From Candidatus Heimdallarchaeota archaeon (GTDB lineage Archaea > Asgardarchaeota > Heimdallarchaeia > JABLTI01): a DNA stretch of 64,000 nucleotides. How positions within the stretch are numbered: the first letter of the stretch is position 1; each line of letters starts with the position of its first letter. A program made the translations under genes and the position numbers. The DNA is taken from the NCBI GenBank assembly GCA_019058275.1, contig JAHLVW010000083.1, positions 35,570 through 99,569 on the forward strand, given 5' to 3'. The notes beneath the pieces were generated by a model. It was not told the origin of the DNA. It did no database searches and saw only the letters and a program-made list of their open reading frames with translations. Positions 45,488 to 54,554 of the stretch are shown here, piece after piece.

Positions 45488-45922
45488 TTAAAGATTAGCT
45501 GGTGGAGCTGGTTCTTCGTTAAAAGGTGTTAAATCATCGGAAAATTCCATTAGCTCTTGAAAGTTCAAATATCTATTAAAACAGAGATTAAAAACCTCAA
45601 GTTTTAGTTTATCTGGTTGATCTTTATACACGCTAGCAAGGTTGAATATCTTAGCAGATAGAATAGCATCACCTAAGACGTAATGAATCCATAATGCCAA
45701 ATCACATTCAAGTTCAGCTTTTACCTCACGACACAAGTATGGAAAAATATCCTCTGCTTTAATTGTTGATAAATTATCTACAAGATCTCTTAAGCTATGG
45801 ATTTTTGCAAGAAGCTTGCCTGATTTATCTTTAACTACAAAGGCATCTTCTTCATTTGGTGTCCCATTTGCCATCTTTGCTAAAACATGAAGATCTGTCA
45901 CTTCAGCCATTTTTTCATTCAA
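45488..45922 (-). CDS. Hypothetical protein, possibly DUF5752-like
   Basis: A 144-residue acidic protein. The segment FVVKDKSGKLLAKIHSLRDLVDNL followed by DLALWIHYVLGDAILSAKI resembles the archaeal DUF5752 pattern (a short beta-hairpin, a helical core with WI and a GD turn), but the match is weak. A Pro-rich C-terminus follows. No enzyme motif is visible. Confidence 0.55.
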   Translation of the reverse strand: MNEKMAEVTDLHVLAKMANGTPNEEDAFVVKDKSGKLLAKIHSLRDLVDNLSTIKAEDIFPYLCREVKAELECDLALWIHYVLGDAILSAKIFNLASVYKDQPDKLKLEVFNLCFNRYLNFQELMEFSDDLTPFNEEPAPPANL

Positions 45923-46050
45923 ACCTTTTCACTGTGTATTTCAAGAACTCAAATGATTATCTGTTTCTATGAAAACTAAAAAGCAACTAATAACACTTTC
46001 CATATTGGTAAATACAAAAGATAAAAGAAAATAAGATGGAGAAGAACCAT

Positions 46051-46992
46051 CTAAGCTAATCCTAATTGCCATTCAACAATTGTCCAGATTGACACTAGAA
46101 CTAAGACTGTTGCAAAGGTAATTTTTAGTGGATCAGCTTTTATCTTTCTAGCTATTCTTGCTCCAATTTGAGCTCCTACAACAATGCCTATCGCTAAACC
46201 AGCAACATAAGACCACCAAATACCTGCAGTTTCTGTTTCAGTAGTATATGCAGTTATTACTGTAGTAGATTTTGTGAAAATCATGATAAACACAGAGGTA
46301 GCAGCAGAAAAGTGTATTGGTAAACCAATGAAGATATGTAAAACTGGAACCATAATAATACCTCCACCTACACCTGCCATACTGGCTACAAAACCTCCAA
46401 CAATCGCTATGGGTGTAAGATATAATCTTGCTTTGTATTGCCAGTTTTTATTGCTTCTGTCATCAAAATTCCTTTCTAGTGTAAGCTTGTCAAGTAGGAG
46501 TTTAAATCGTGATGGTTCATCTTCAATGGTTTTTTCATTGTTGCCATTTTCATTTTTGGAATCTTCAAGTTGGTTTTCCTGTTTTTCCTGTCTTTTAGTG
46601 GAAATTACTTTGAAAGTCATTCTAGCAGCTGTTAATACAAGTAGTATTGCAAAGAAGATTAGCACAGTTGTTTCATCAATCTTGTTTTGAGCAAATTTCC
46701 CAAAGTATGCACCTGCAATAGTAAAAGGAGCACAAAGTAACGCTACAATATAATCAATCCTTTTTTGTATTACAAAGGCAATTGTCCCAGAAATGGCAGT
46801 AAATATTATAACTGTACTTGAAATAGTAGTAGCATATTTTATGCTATCAAATAATGGTTCCGAGAATGCGAAAATACCAAGAAAGAGAATTGGTACCATT
46901 AAAACTCCTCCGCCAAGTCCGGTTATAGCAGCAAATATTCCTACTGCTAAACCAATTGGAATTAAGATAAAGAAAATTGACAATGGTTCCAT
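46051..46992 (-). CDS. TauE/SafE (TSUP) family anion exporter
   Basis: A membrane protein with two homologous halves, each opening with the family's glycine-rich motif: AAITGLGGGVLMVPILFLG near residue 22 and SMAGVGGGIIMVPVLHIFIG near residue 205. A charged cytoplasmic loop of about 55 residues separates them. TSUP proteins export sulfite, sulfoacetate or related anions. Sulfur-related genes here include cysK and a TusA-like protein, but they are distant. About eight membrane helices are expected. Confidence 0.9.
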   Translation of the reverse strand: MEPLSIFFILIPIGLAVGIFAAITGLGGGVLMVPILFLGIFAFSEPLFDSIKYATTISSTVIIFTAISGTIAFVIQKRIDYIVALLCAPFTIAGAYFGKFAQNKIDETTVLIFFAILLVLTAARMTFKVISTKRQEKQENQLEDSKNENGNNEKTIEDEPSRFKLLLDKLTLERNFDDRSNKNWQYKARLYLTPIAIVGGFVASMAGVGGGIIMVPVLHIFIGLPIHFSAATSVFIMIFTKSTTVITAYTTETETAGIWWSYVAGLAIGIVVGAQIGARIARKIKADPLKITFATVLVLVSIWTIVEWQLGLA

Positions 46993-47076
46993 TAAGACTA
47001 CTCCTGTGTTAACATCTGTATGTGAAGAAAACTGAAAAGATAAAATTCTTGTGGTTAGTAAGAATTATTCTAGGTT

Positions 47077-47565
47077 TCATTTTAAAGTTGTCTGATATGG
47101 TAAAACTACAGCTTTTGAGCAATTTGGACATTTATATCTTCTGAATAATTGTTCTTTCACTTCAGGATTTTGTTCAAAAAATAAAAGAATGTTTTCTTTA
47201 TCCTCTTCTGAAATTCGTTTTCCTTTCACAAGTGAAAGTAATGTTGGTTCAGCAGTTTCTCGACTAATTAGGAAATCTCCTTGATCTTTCATGAAATCTT
47301 TGTATTTAATCTCCATCCTCATCGGCATTTTACAATCTTGACAGAAAGGTATTTGCTCTTGGGAACCTTTATCTTCAATGAGTTTTTTGAACGTTCTTTC
47401 ATTGAATTCGGAACTCCTACCTGCCTGATTGCTACTCCTAATATATCGCCACATAAACCAAATTAAAAGTCCTGCTACAACAACACCTAATGCTGGTAAT
47501 AACCAATTCAAAACATCTTGTAAAGTTATCTCATTCAAAAGTACAACAGGTGTTTTTGGTATCAA
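47077..47565 (-). CDS. Membrane-anchored zinc-ribbon protein
   Basis: One membrane helix at residues about 18-40 (LLPALGVVVAGLLIWFMW) is followed by a basic stretch and a soluble domain of about 120 residues. Cys pairs FCQDCKMP and YKCPNCSK, about 70 residues apart, could form one zinc site. I do not recognise the family. It lies between TauE and the Nth-type gene on the same strand. Confidence 0.65.
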   Translation of the reverse strand: MIPKTPVVLLNEITLQDVLNWLLPALGVVVAGLLIWFMWRYIRSSNQAGRSSEFNERTFKKLIEDKGSQEQIPFCQDCKMPMRMEIKYKDFMKDQGDFLISRETAEPTLLSLVKGKRISEEDKENILLFFEQNPEVKEQLFRRYKCPNCSKAVVLPYQTTLK

Positions 47566-47656
47566 ATAATTTCCAACCTAATAGGATCAAATTGCAATTA
47601 GTAGTTAAAGAACTACAATCTTAATTAGGTTTGCTTTACTTAAAAATATTCAAGAA

Positions 47657-48313
47657 TTACTTTACTTTGAGATTCTGATAATAATTACATAAATTCTGGA
47701 GAAAACATTTAGAACAAAGCGGTTTTATTGCTTTGCAGATTTTTCTACCATGTTCAATTAGATTTATGTGAAGACTGTATTTATCTTTTGAAGGGATAAT
47801 ATCTTTCATTTCTTCTTGAGTTTTCTCTCTGCTTTTTGTAGAAACGATTCCTAATCTATTACTCAATCGGTTAATGTGTGTGTCTACTGGCATAATGGGA
47901 AAATTGAATGAAAAAATAAGGACACAAGCAGCAGTCTTAGGTCCAACACCATTTAGTGATAGTAGGTATTCCTCTGCTTCTTTCAATTCCATCTCGGATA
48001 AAAACTCTAAATCGATTTTCCCTTCTCTCTTCTTTATCTCCATTAAGCTCTTTTTAATTTTTTTAGCCTTTACGTTTGCTAATCCACCTGATCTGATTAA
48101 TTCCACTACCTCTGCTTCATCAGCATCTAATAGTTCATCCCAATTGTTGTAGTGGTCCACTAAGTTTGCATAGGTTCTCAAACTATTCTTGTCAGTAGTA
48201 TTTTGGGACAGAATTGTTCGAACTAGTTCACCTACTGGTTCCCGCCACCTAGACCACTCTTTTACTCCATAATAATCATTGAGTTTAGTAATTATCGAAT
48301 TTACTTTATCCAT
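47657..48313 (-). CDS. nth: Endonuclease III-like DNA glycosylase
   Basis: HhH-GPD glycosylase with a 4Fe-4S cluster that removes oxidised pyrimidines. The helix-hairpin-helix LNGVGPKTAACVL carries the catalytic Lys, and the catalytic Asp is in PVDTHINRLSNRLG. The cluster ligands CKAIKPLCSKCFLQNLC give the C-X6-C-X2-C-X5-C spacing. At 218 aa it has full length. It could be Nth or another family glycosylase, but the Lys plus Asp pair favours a bifunctional enzyme. Confidence 0.93.
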   Translation of the reverse strand: MDKVNSIITKLNDYYGVKEWSRWREPVGELVRTILSQNTTDKNSLRTYANLVDHYNNWDELLDADEAEVVELIRSGGLANVKAKKIKKSLMEIKKREGKIDLEFLSEMELKEAEEYLLSLNGVGPKTAACVLIFSFNFPIMPVDTHINRLSNRLGIVSTKSREKTQEEMKDIIPSKDKYSLHINLIEHGRKICKAIKPLCSKCFLQNLCNYYQNLKVK

Positions 48314-48355
48314 TTAACACACAACTAAAATCTTGATTTGCAATTTGCCCAAGTT

Positions 48356-49126
48356 TTACTTTTCTGATTTATTTGGTAGAAATGTACTAAAATACATACA
48401 TTCACTTGGTGGGATTGACATTGTTTCTGTTAAATCTTCCTCACTCAAGATTATTGGTGCATTTCTTATTAAAACAAGTGGAACTTTTTCATCAACTTCT
48501 CCAGACAAAATTTCAGCAGCTGACATTAAATTATCAGCAATTGCTCTTCTAGTCATCTTCATTTCTCTACCGGAAAGGTCCTTTCTACCTCGATCATCAA
48601 TAACTGGAACAAAACCAGCAACACCAAGAGCTAGACCACTTGTACCTCTTCTTAACGGTTGAACACGACTATCGCCTATAATAACCCCTATTCTGCATTG
48701 GTATTTTTCTTGTAGAAAATATTGAATGTCTCGAGCAATTTTAGTAGGATTTGTTGGTAAAATAATTATTGTTCCTTGAGGAGCATTACTTTGATCTGCA
48801 CCAGCATTTGGCATGAAATAATCATTACATCTAGTTAGTAGTGCTCCAAAACACGCTCCTAATACTTCATCTGATTCTCTAATAGCAACTTCCATGAATT
48901 CAGGACTTAGCTTTGTTATTTCAGCATATTTTTTAGCTTCTTCTGAAACAATGATTTCATCTTTGTTTATTAGTAATCCTTGTGTTATACTAACAATCTT
49001 TGATGCTATCGTTAATACATCACCATCATGTAGTGTTACCTTAGCTTTTTCTAACGCTTTTGTTATTACTTCAAGTAATTCATCATTGGATTTAACTAAT
49101 GGGGTGCTGATAGGTATTAATTGCAA
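48356..49126 (-). CDS. cofE: Coenzyme F420-0:L-glutamate ligase
   Basis: Adds glutamates to F420-0 using GTP. Conserved blocks are LHDGDVLTIASKIVSITQG, PNAGADQSNAPQGTIIILP, GVIIGDSRVQPLRRGTSGLALGVAGFVPV and DLSGREMKMTRRAIADNLMSAAEI, all typical of CofE. At 256 aa it is single-domain, without the FMN-binding C-terminal extension of bacterial FbiB. It implies that the cell makes F420, consistent with the luciferase-like oxidoreductase at 18555 and the methanofuran genes. Confidence 0.96.
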   Translation of the reverse strand: MQLIPISTPLVKSNDELLEVITKALEKAKVTLHDGDVLTIASKIVSITQGLLINKDEIIVSEEAKKYAEITKLSPEFMEVAIRESDEVLGACFGALLTRCNDYFMPNAGADQSNAPQGTIIILPTNPTKIARDIQYFLQEKYQCRIGVIIGDSRVQPLRRGTSGLALGVAGFVPVIDDRGRKDLSGREMKMTRRAIADNLMSAAEILSGEVDEKVPLVLIRNAPIILSEEDLTETMSIPPSECMYFSTFLPNKSEK

Positions 49127-49208
49127 ATTATTAAGCTCCTTATTTTCTATCTTGGATTTTATTGTGGTTTGTTAACATGATTGTTTTCTCATTTTTATTA
49201 TAAAAAAT

Positions 49209-49664
49209 TCATTCAAAATATATTGCACTTGATCCTGGGGTTTCTTCTACACTTACTCTAATCTTAAATTGTGGCCAGAGTTTCTTGAGTTTGTTATGAA
49301 AATACTTAGCCATTTCTTCTGCGGTTGTTGCTGGAGTTGGTATTAGTATTACATCTTCCTTAGGAATTAAGTATCGCTTATCGCATGTAGTTATCTCTAT
49401 TGAGTCTTCTATTTCCTCAATTAATAACCCCTCTGCTTTCGAAGGAATTAGAACTTTATGAGCCAAGGGTTTCGTTAATTTTCTTAATTCTTCCTTTATA
49501 ATACCATAATCAAGAACCATATGTTGTTCATCCAATTTACCAATAATTTTTACTTTTAGAAAGTAGTTATGACCATGCATCCTACCACATTTATCATGAC
49601 CAATGATGAAATGAGCAGATGCAAAACCTATTCGGGGGTCTGCAAAATCAATTTCAAATGGCAT
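49209..49664 (-). CDS. queD: 6-pyruvoyltetrahydropterin synthase family, QueD-like
   Basis: A T-fold protein of 151 residues. Zinc ligands are H in ASAHF and both His of MHGHNY; the catalytic Cys precedes them in CGRMHGH, the CxxxHGH arrangement of QueD. LAHKVLI and VEETPGSSAIYF hold the His and Glu. It probably makes 6-carboxytetrahydropterin for preQ0, the archaeosine base precursor, because arcS and its radical SAM partner lie 700 bp to 2.3 kb upstream. The DUF366 gene is 11 bp upstream. A second PTPS is at 59905. Confidence 0.88.
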   Translation of the reverse strand: MPFEIDFADPRIGFASAHFIIGHDKCGRMHGHNYFLKVKIIGKLDEQHMVLDYGIIKEELRKLTKPLAHKVLIPSKAEGLLIEEIEDSIEITTCDKRYLIPKEDVILIPTPATTAEEMAKYFHNKLKKLWPQFKIRVSVEETPGSSAIYFE

Positions 49665-49675
49665 TTTTCTCTATC

Positions 49676-50167
49676 CTAAAATGTTTTTGATTTTGTTATG
49701 TCTTGATTTATATCATTAATTTCTGTGATAAAGCTCTCACCTATCCTTCTGGTTAAGCTTTCTAAATCAACATCTTTATTCAAATCCTTTAAACCGATTG
49801 CTTTAACATATTCTGGTACACCTGAGGATACAATATTCAAGCCAAAATGGATTTTTGAGGAGCTATTAGAGCTAGTAGCAATTGCTACATTTAGTTTTCT
49901 TTCTTTATGATAAAGATCTGTTCCTTTCTTTTCAAGATTAATATTGAATTCTTTTTCAACAATCCTTTGAACAATAAACGCTAGGAGATGTAACCTATGA
50001 TAAGCAACTTTCAGATTTGAGGGTTGATCATCAAACATCTCGATAATAAAATGTATGCAATCATCACCAGAAATGAGGATATCAGCTAAATCCTTTTCCC
50101 TAGTAATATCTTTGATATCTATCATTTCTTCCTTCGGAACTTTCATACTACCTCTAAAGATTACCAT
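49676..50167 (-). CDS. DUF366 family protein
   Basis: The 163 residues match archaeal DUF366: MVIFRGSMKVPKEEMIDIKDI, CIHFIIEMFDDQPSNLKVAYHRLHLLAFIV, ATSSNSSSKIHFGLNIVSSGVPEYVKAIGL. Structures of this family resemble lipoate/biotin ligase-like folds, but no reaction is established. Here it sits directly before the queD-like gene and after the archaeosine synthase genes, which suggests a part in 7-deazaguanine or pterin metabolism; that is inference from position. Confidence 0.85.
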   Translation of the reverse strand: MVIFRGSMKVPKEEMIDIKDITREKDLADILISGDDCIHFIIEMFDDQPSNLKVAYHRLHLLAFIVQRIVEKEFNINLEKKGTDLYHKERKLNVAIATSSNSSSKIHFGLNIVSSGVPEYVKAIGLKDLNKDVDLESLTRRIGESFITEINDINQDITKSKTF

Positions 50168-50392
50168 AGAACTTCCTGAAACCTCAAATTTGCTTAATGC
50201 CCAAAGTGGTCTTATTTGTGTTCCATCATAGCATTCCTTTTTTGCAAAGTCGCTTACTATTAACTCTATTTTTTATCCCACCATTCTTTATTTCCTATTT
50301 ATGAACTGTTTCAGTTTATATCTAAATAAATGTAATTTTCATTTAATTAAAGATTGCTTAAAATTTTGTTTACCATAGCATTCTTTGTAAAA

Positions 50393-51517
50393 TCATAATA
50401 ATTGTTCAGCTTTTTCAACTTTCATTAATGAAAAGTCTCGAGATGCTTCTTCTTGCACAATTAATTCCTTCCAAAGATCATAACAAGAACAAGTTATGCT
50501 ATCGAATAGAAAAGCTTCTTGCTTTAGGGAGTAGTCTTGAATCGCTCTTGCAAAATCTCTATTGCACTTTCGACAATTATGAATACTGCGAGATAATCCT
50601 GAGCTAGATGGATCACTAACAATACGGTCAACTTTATTTTCTAGATTTTCTTTATTAATTTGGAACCATATTCTCTGAATTGCTTCTTTTAGGCTCCAAA
50701 ACCATGGTGGATGATAGATATCATTTCGCCATAGATAGTAAACAAATGTTCCAGTTTGAATATTGACAGGATTAATTGATATAGACCTTGAGCCTAATTT
50801 TATAGCTACTAATGTAGATTGCACAATATCATCAATCGCTTCCTTTTCTGTTAAAAATGGAGGTTTCATCAAAAGATATGTTTTAACTCGTATATCTTCC
50901 TTTATTGCAATATCTACTGCTTTAACGAAATCATTGAATAGAAAGCCTTTATTGATATTATTAATTCTGATGAAGTCATTACTTGATTCCAAACCGATGC
51001 CTATTTCCAATTCCTTATCTTTGTTCAAATTAGATTTTAATCGTTTCAAAACGCTCTTTTGAACAAATTCAGGTCTCGATTCAATGATAACTTCTGTCAC
51101 TTCATTAAAATCATTAATTAGAGATAAAATACCATTTTGTGCTTCAATTGGAATCTCAATTTCATCAAGAAAGCTTCCTGAATTAAATATTTTAATAGAT
51201 TGAAACTCCTTTTTCTCAAAAATTTCTAATCCCTTTAGAAATTGCTTTATTAGGTTTTCAGCAGTTATATCAGATGAGGTTTCGTTTGAATAACCACACA
51301 TACTACAACCACCATCTTTTCCTAACCCCCACTTACAACCTTTGGAATTCAAGATAATGACAAACGCTTTCCCTTGCTTCTTTATCAAACGATCATCTTC
51401 AATCCAAGTAGCAATAGCTTTGTTTGGATTTCGATCTTTACGTTCTCGTAGTGATTTTTCTCTTAAATTGCAGATCTGTTCAGCAAAGATTCCTTTTGTA
51501 TCCATTTTATCTATCAT
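50393..51517 (-). CDS. raSEA: Archaeosine synthase radical SAM subunit (RaSEA)
   Basis: Partner of ArcS that cleaves the lysine adduct of preQ0-tRNA to leave the formamidine of archaeosine. The radical SAM cluster Cys are C61, C71 and C74 in KGCKWGLGKDGGCSMCGY. Elp3-like barrel blocks IKIFNSGSFLDE, EVIIESRPEFV and GIGLESSNDFIRINNINKGF follow. A C-terminal Cys set (CRKCNRDF, CSCYDLW) may bind zinc. It starts 15 bp after arcS ends, so the two are co-transcribed, matching their function. ATG 51505 is an alternative start. Confidence 0.92.
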   Translation of the reverse strand: MIDKMDTKGIFAEQICNLREKSLRERKDRNPNKAIATWIEDDRLIKKQGKAFVIILNSKGCKWGLGKDGGCSMCGYSNETSSDITAENLIKQFLKGLEIFEKKEFQSIKIFNSGSFLDEIEIPIEAQNGILSLINDFNEVTEVIIESRPEFVQKSVLKRLKSNLNKDKELEIGIGLESSNDFIRINNINKGFLFNDFVKAVDIAIKEDIRVKTYLLMKPPFLTEKEAIDDIVQSTLVAIKLGSRSISINPVNIQTGTFVYYLWRNDIYHPPWFWSLKEAIQRIWFQINKENLENKVDRIVSDPSSSGLSRSIHNCRKCNRDFARAIQDYSLKQEAFLFDSITCSCYDLWKELIVQEEASRDFSLMKVEKAEQLL

Positions 51518-51531
51518 CCTTTGATTATCAT

Positions 51532-53460
51532 TTACACCTTTTGTTTAATTTTCACTACGGGACCACTTCTCATATGTTTCATATCAAAACCAGAAACTAA
51601 AGCTTGTCCAACTCCTACAAGTTCTTTATCAACATTCAAAACTACCACAGCATCTGAGGGTCTAATATCCAAATCTGCGTCAACCACGCCAACAGCAAAA
51701 AGTGTTGATCCTTGTAATTCCTTGCCTTCAAAAATCACATGATATTTTGGCTTCTTAGCTAAAACATTACCAGTTTCTATTGACAATGTTAGTTGCCCTG
51801 TTTCTTGATGTATAACACCTAATTGTTTTCTTTCTCGCATTACTAGAAGTGGCTGTCTTGGTTTTCCTCTGAGCCTACATTTCTCATTAAATAATCCCTC
51901 TCCAATACCTAAACCAAATTGATAATCTGCAATTGTACGTATTTTATCGACATCGGAATAATTTGTTATTGGAGGTAATTTTTCTAATAGTTTACTTAGT
52001 TCCTTTGATAAATCTGACAGACTTATTTGAGATGTTGCTTTGCTTTTTAACGAAGTATATTTGAACTTCATTTTAAGGTTCTTTTCAGTTTCTTCGCATA
52101 ATTCGATATATTCATCACTAACATGTGCAATAACAGTCATCTTTAATTTCTTTGCTTTTTCTAATACACCAGTTAATTGATATACAGCAATTTCCTTTTC
52201 TTCAAAACTCCAATCACCAGTTACAGGAATATCATAGTGAGCTGCAGGATAAACGGTTTCTAATTCTCTAGGGATTACACCTAGAGGAGATGTTAAAATC
52301 AGTTCTTGTATGTATCCTCCTTTCCTTTTATCTAAAGAATCTAGTGTATTCAGGAATTTCTTATGACTTTTAGATTGGGAATATGGTTTCCTAGCAGAGC
52401 ACGGAAATATGACAACAATTTTCTTTTTGTCAGGAATTTTGTATCTATCAAGCATTCTTCTTTGAAATCCTTGTATAGCCGGTCGATAAAAACTATAGGT
52501 AGTAATATGGTTGATTGGTGCTGTTTGCCAAGTTGCTGTTCTCGAGATAAATAAGTCAGAATAATATTTATCAAGTAATCGTAGTGCTGTTCCACTAAAT
52601 ACATTTGAATGAACCATCTGTTCTATATAACTTCTTAACTCTTGATTGCGTATCGCATTACGGATTTCTCTTATCTTTTTAGCTAGCATCATTTTGTTAT
52701 GTTTCTCTAAAAATGTGCTATTGGAGTTTTGTGGATCTTTTTTCAGCAAGTTAGTGATTTTGTCTACACTAGTACATGCTTCGCAAAAACAAGGTAACTC
52801 TTTAATTCTATCTAGCTGTTTACCTGAAAAATCAGTAAGGTAAAAGGATTGCTTGGCAGCAATTTTAGCGAAATCTGTATTAAAAACATCAATACCAGCA
52901 TAAGCAAATATTGGTATAAAAGTATGAGGAATAGGTGACAGAAGATACAATATTGTATCAATTGGCAACTGCTCTTTTATTGTTCCAAGAAAAGTAGTTG
53001 CTTGTCTTGGCCTGTTTAGTAAGGGGAGGAAATTTGTTATTGCAATATTTCTTATCTCAAAATCAGATATTATTTGTAAAACTTGTTTCAACGTCTCATT
53101 TGAGTCAGTTGGCTGAATAGTTATAGCAACCTTTTCTATGTTGAGAGATTCAATTATTTTTGGAAGTGCTTCTTTTGTTGCACTTAGATGCCTATCAATG
53201 ATTGATTTATCTACAGTTTTATGCATGAAAATGTTAGCTACATTGGCATAATCATCTACAAATTTCTCGGAGGAATTAGGTTTGATACTACTTTGAGGAA
53301 TATTCATGGTAAAATAATTATCCTCTTCACCTATTTGCCAAAAGATTCTTTCTCCACTTTTGTTAACAGTCATTGTTGTCGGAATTTCAATTTGCTTATC
53401 TTTGTCTTTAATTTTAGCTAATTTAGCAAAACCTGAAGAGACTGTGAGTTGGAATTTCAT
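51532..53460 (-). CDS. arcS: Archaeosine synthase alpha subunit (ArcS)
   Basis: Adds lysine to preQ0 at position 15 of archaeal tRNA. The protein has a TGT-related N-terminal part, then the hallmark IVVIFPCSARKPYSQSKSH near residue 350 that is specific to ArcS, and ends in a PUA RNA-binding domain (YHVIFEGKELQGSTLFAVGVVDADL, RPSDAVVVLN). At 642 aa it has full length. Together with the radical SAM partner and the queD-like gene it makes a compact archaeosine locus. TgtA itself is not in the window. Confidence 0.96.
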   Translation of the reverse strand: MKFQLTVSSGFAKLAKIKDKDKQIEIPTTMTVNKSGERIFWQIGEEDNYFTMNIPQSSIKPNSSEKFVDDYANVANIFMHKTVDKSIIDRHLSATKEALPKIIESLNIEKVAITIQPTDSNETLKQVLQIISDFEIRNIAITNFLPLLNRPRQATTFLGTIKEQLPIDTILYLLSPIPHTFIPIFAYAGIDVFNTDFAKIAAKQSFYLTDFSGKQLDRIKELPCFCEACTSVDKITNLLKKDPQNSNSTFLEKHNKMMLAKKIREIRNAIRNQELRSYIEQMVHSNVFSGTALRLLDKYYSDLFISRTATWQTAPINHITTYSFYRPAIQGFQRRMLDRYKIPDKKKIVVIFPCSARKPYSQSKSHKKFLNTLDSLDKRKGGYIQELILTSPLGVIPRELETVYPAAHYDIPVTGDWSFEEKEIAVYQLTGVLEKAKKLKMTVIAHVSDEYIELCEETEKNLKMKFKYTSLKSKATSQISLSDLSKELSKLLEKLPPITNYSDVDKIRTIADYQFGLGIGEGLFNEKCRLRGKPRQPLLVMRERKQLGVIHQETGQLTLSIETGNVLAKKPKYHVIFEGKELQGSTLFAVGVVDADLDIRPSDAVVVLNVDKELVGVGQALVSGFDMKHMRSGPVVKIKQKV

Positions 53461-53606
53461 ACCTAAGTATCAACCTTTTTTTCAACAATAGTGAAAACGA
53501 GGAGAGATTTAGCTTAAGTAATTTATGATTATATTCACTCAAAAAAAACAATTTTCAATGAAATAAATGGAAAGAAAATCCTTGAGAGATACTATTAACT
53601 GCTAAA

Positions 53607-54341
53607 TCATTTTTCTTCGTTCATTTTTACTCCACAATGGATACAAAACTCGCTCTTTCCATGTGGAAGTTTTTTACCACATTGTGAACAGAAGTTTGTA
53701 AATTCAGCCATAGGTCCAAACATTTTCAGACCAGTCATTATAGAATAATTAGCCAAATCTATTAACTGGGGTAGAGCTACTTCCATTCTCCTTAGCTTAC
53801 CATGTGTTGGTGAGGTAGCTTCTTCAGATACTGTTGTTAGTACAATGAATTTTGTGTTTATCAAGTCAGTAGGGATTTCAATAGGTGCATCTCTTTGTGA
53901 TCCAGCTTTATTGTAGATAGTAAAACCTTCCAAACATTTCAAATCATCAATAAGATCAACTAAAATGCTTTGAATCATAGAGCTTTCGCCTAATACTTTG
54001 ACAAAAGTTTCAGGTTTCCCTCTAAGTGAGAATTGTGTTGGTTCTACAGAGTTAATTTGTAATGTTGCATGTGCACCCTCTCCTGAAACTGACATTCTTT
54101 CTTTTGAAATCCAAACAAATGTATAATGTGTTAAGCCATCAGAAGATGCTTTCTTTGGTAGAGTGAGAGCAATCACTCCATCCATATCCAATCCTCTAAG
54201 GAAGAATGCTCCTAATGGGACCATATTTTTCTTTCTACCCTCTTCTTCAATTATTCTTCTTAAAGGATAATCACTTGGTATTTGCCTACCTATACAATAT
54301 GATACAAGCTTTACAAATTTGTCTTTGTTTAGCAACAGCAC
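53607..54341 (-). CDS. Hypothetical protein with C-terminal zinc ribbon
   Basis: The last 30 residues form a double-CxxC ribbon (FCSQCGKKLPHGKSEFCIHCG). The first 200 residues are a mixed alpha/beta domain that I do not recognise; it lacks signal peptide and membrane helices, and contains GAFFLRGLDMDGVIALTL and KERMSVSGEGAHATLQ. A role cannot be inferred. It is divergent from the NSUN-like gene. Confidence 0.65.
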   Translation of the reverse strand: MLLLNKDKFVKLVSYCIGRQIPSDYPLRRIIEEEGRKKNMVPLGAFFLRGLDMDGVIALTLPKKASSDGLTHYTFVWISKERMSVSGEGAHATLQINSVEPTQFSLRGKPETFVKVLGESSMIQSILVDLIDDLKCLEGFTIYNKAGSQRDAPIEIPTDLINTKFIVLTTVSEEATSPTHGKLRRMEVALPQLIDLANYSIMTGLKMFGPMAEFTNFCSQCGKKLPHGKSEFCIHCGVKMNEEK

Positions 54342-54554
54342 CTTTTAACACACCCAAGGTTATTCTACTATTATTTGCAAAATACTAAGAACCATTCTAT
54401 GCTAAAAAGTATACTAAATAGATTTTTATGCAATTTCATCAATCTTTTTTATTAGCATACTTTTTATTTGATTAATTTACAGAAAAGTATTTAGTAAAAT
54501 TAAATTCTAAAGGACAAGTATCAAAAGATGATAAACTATTACAATATTGAATGA

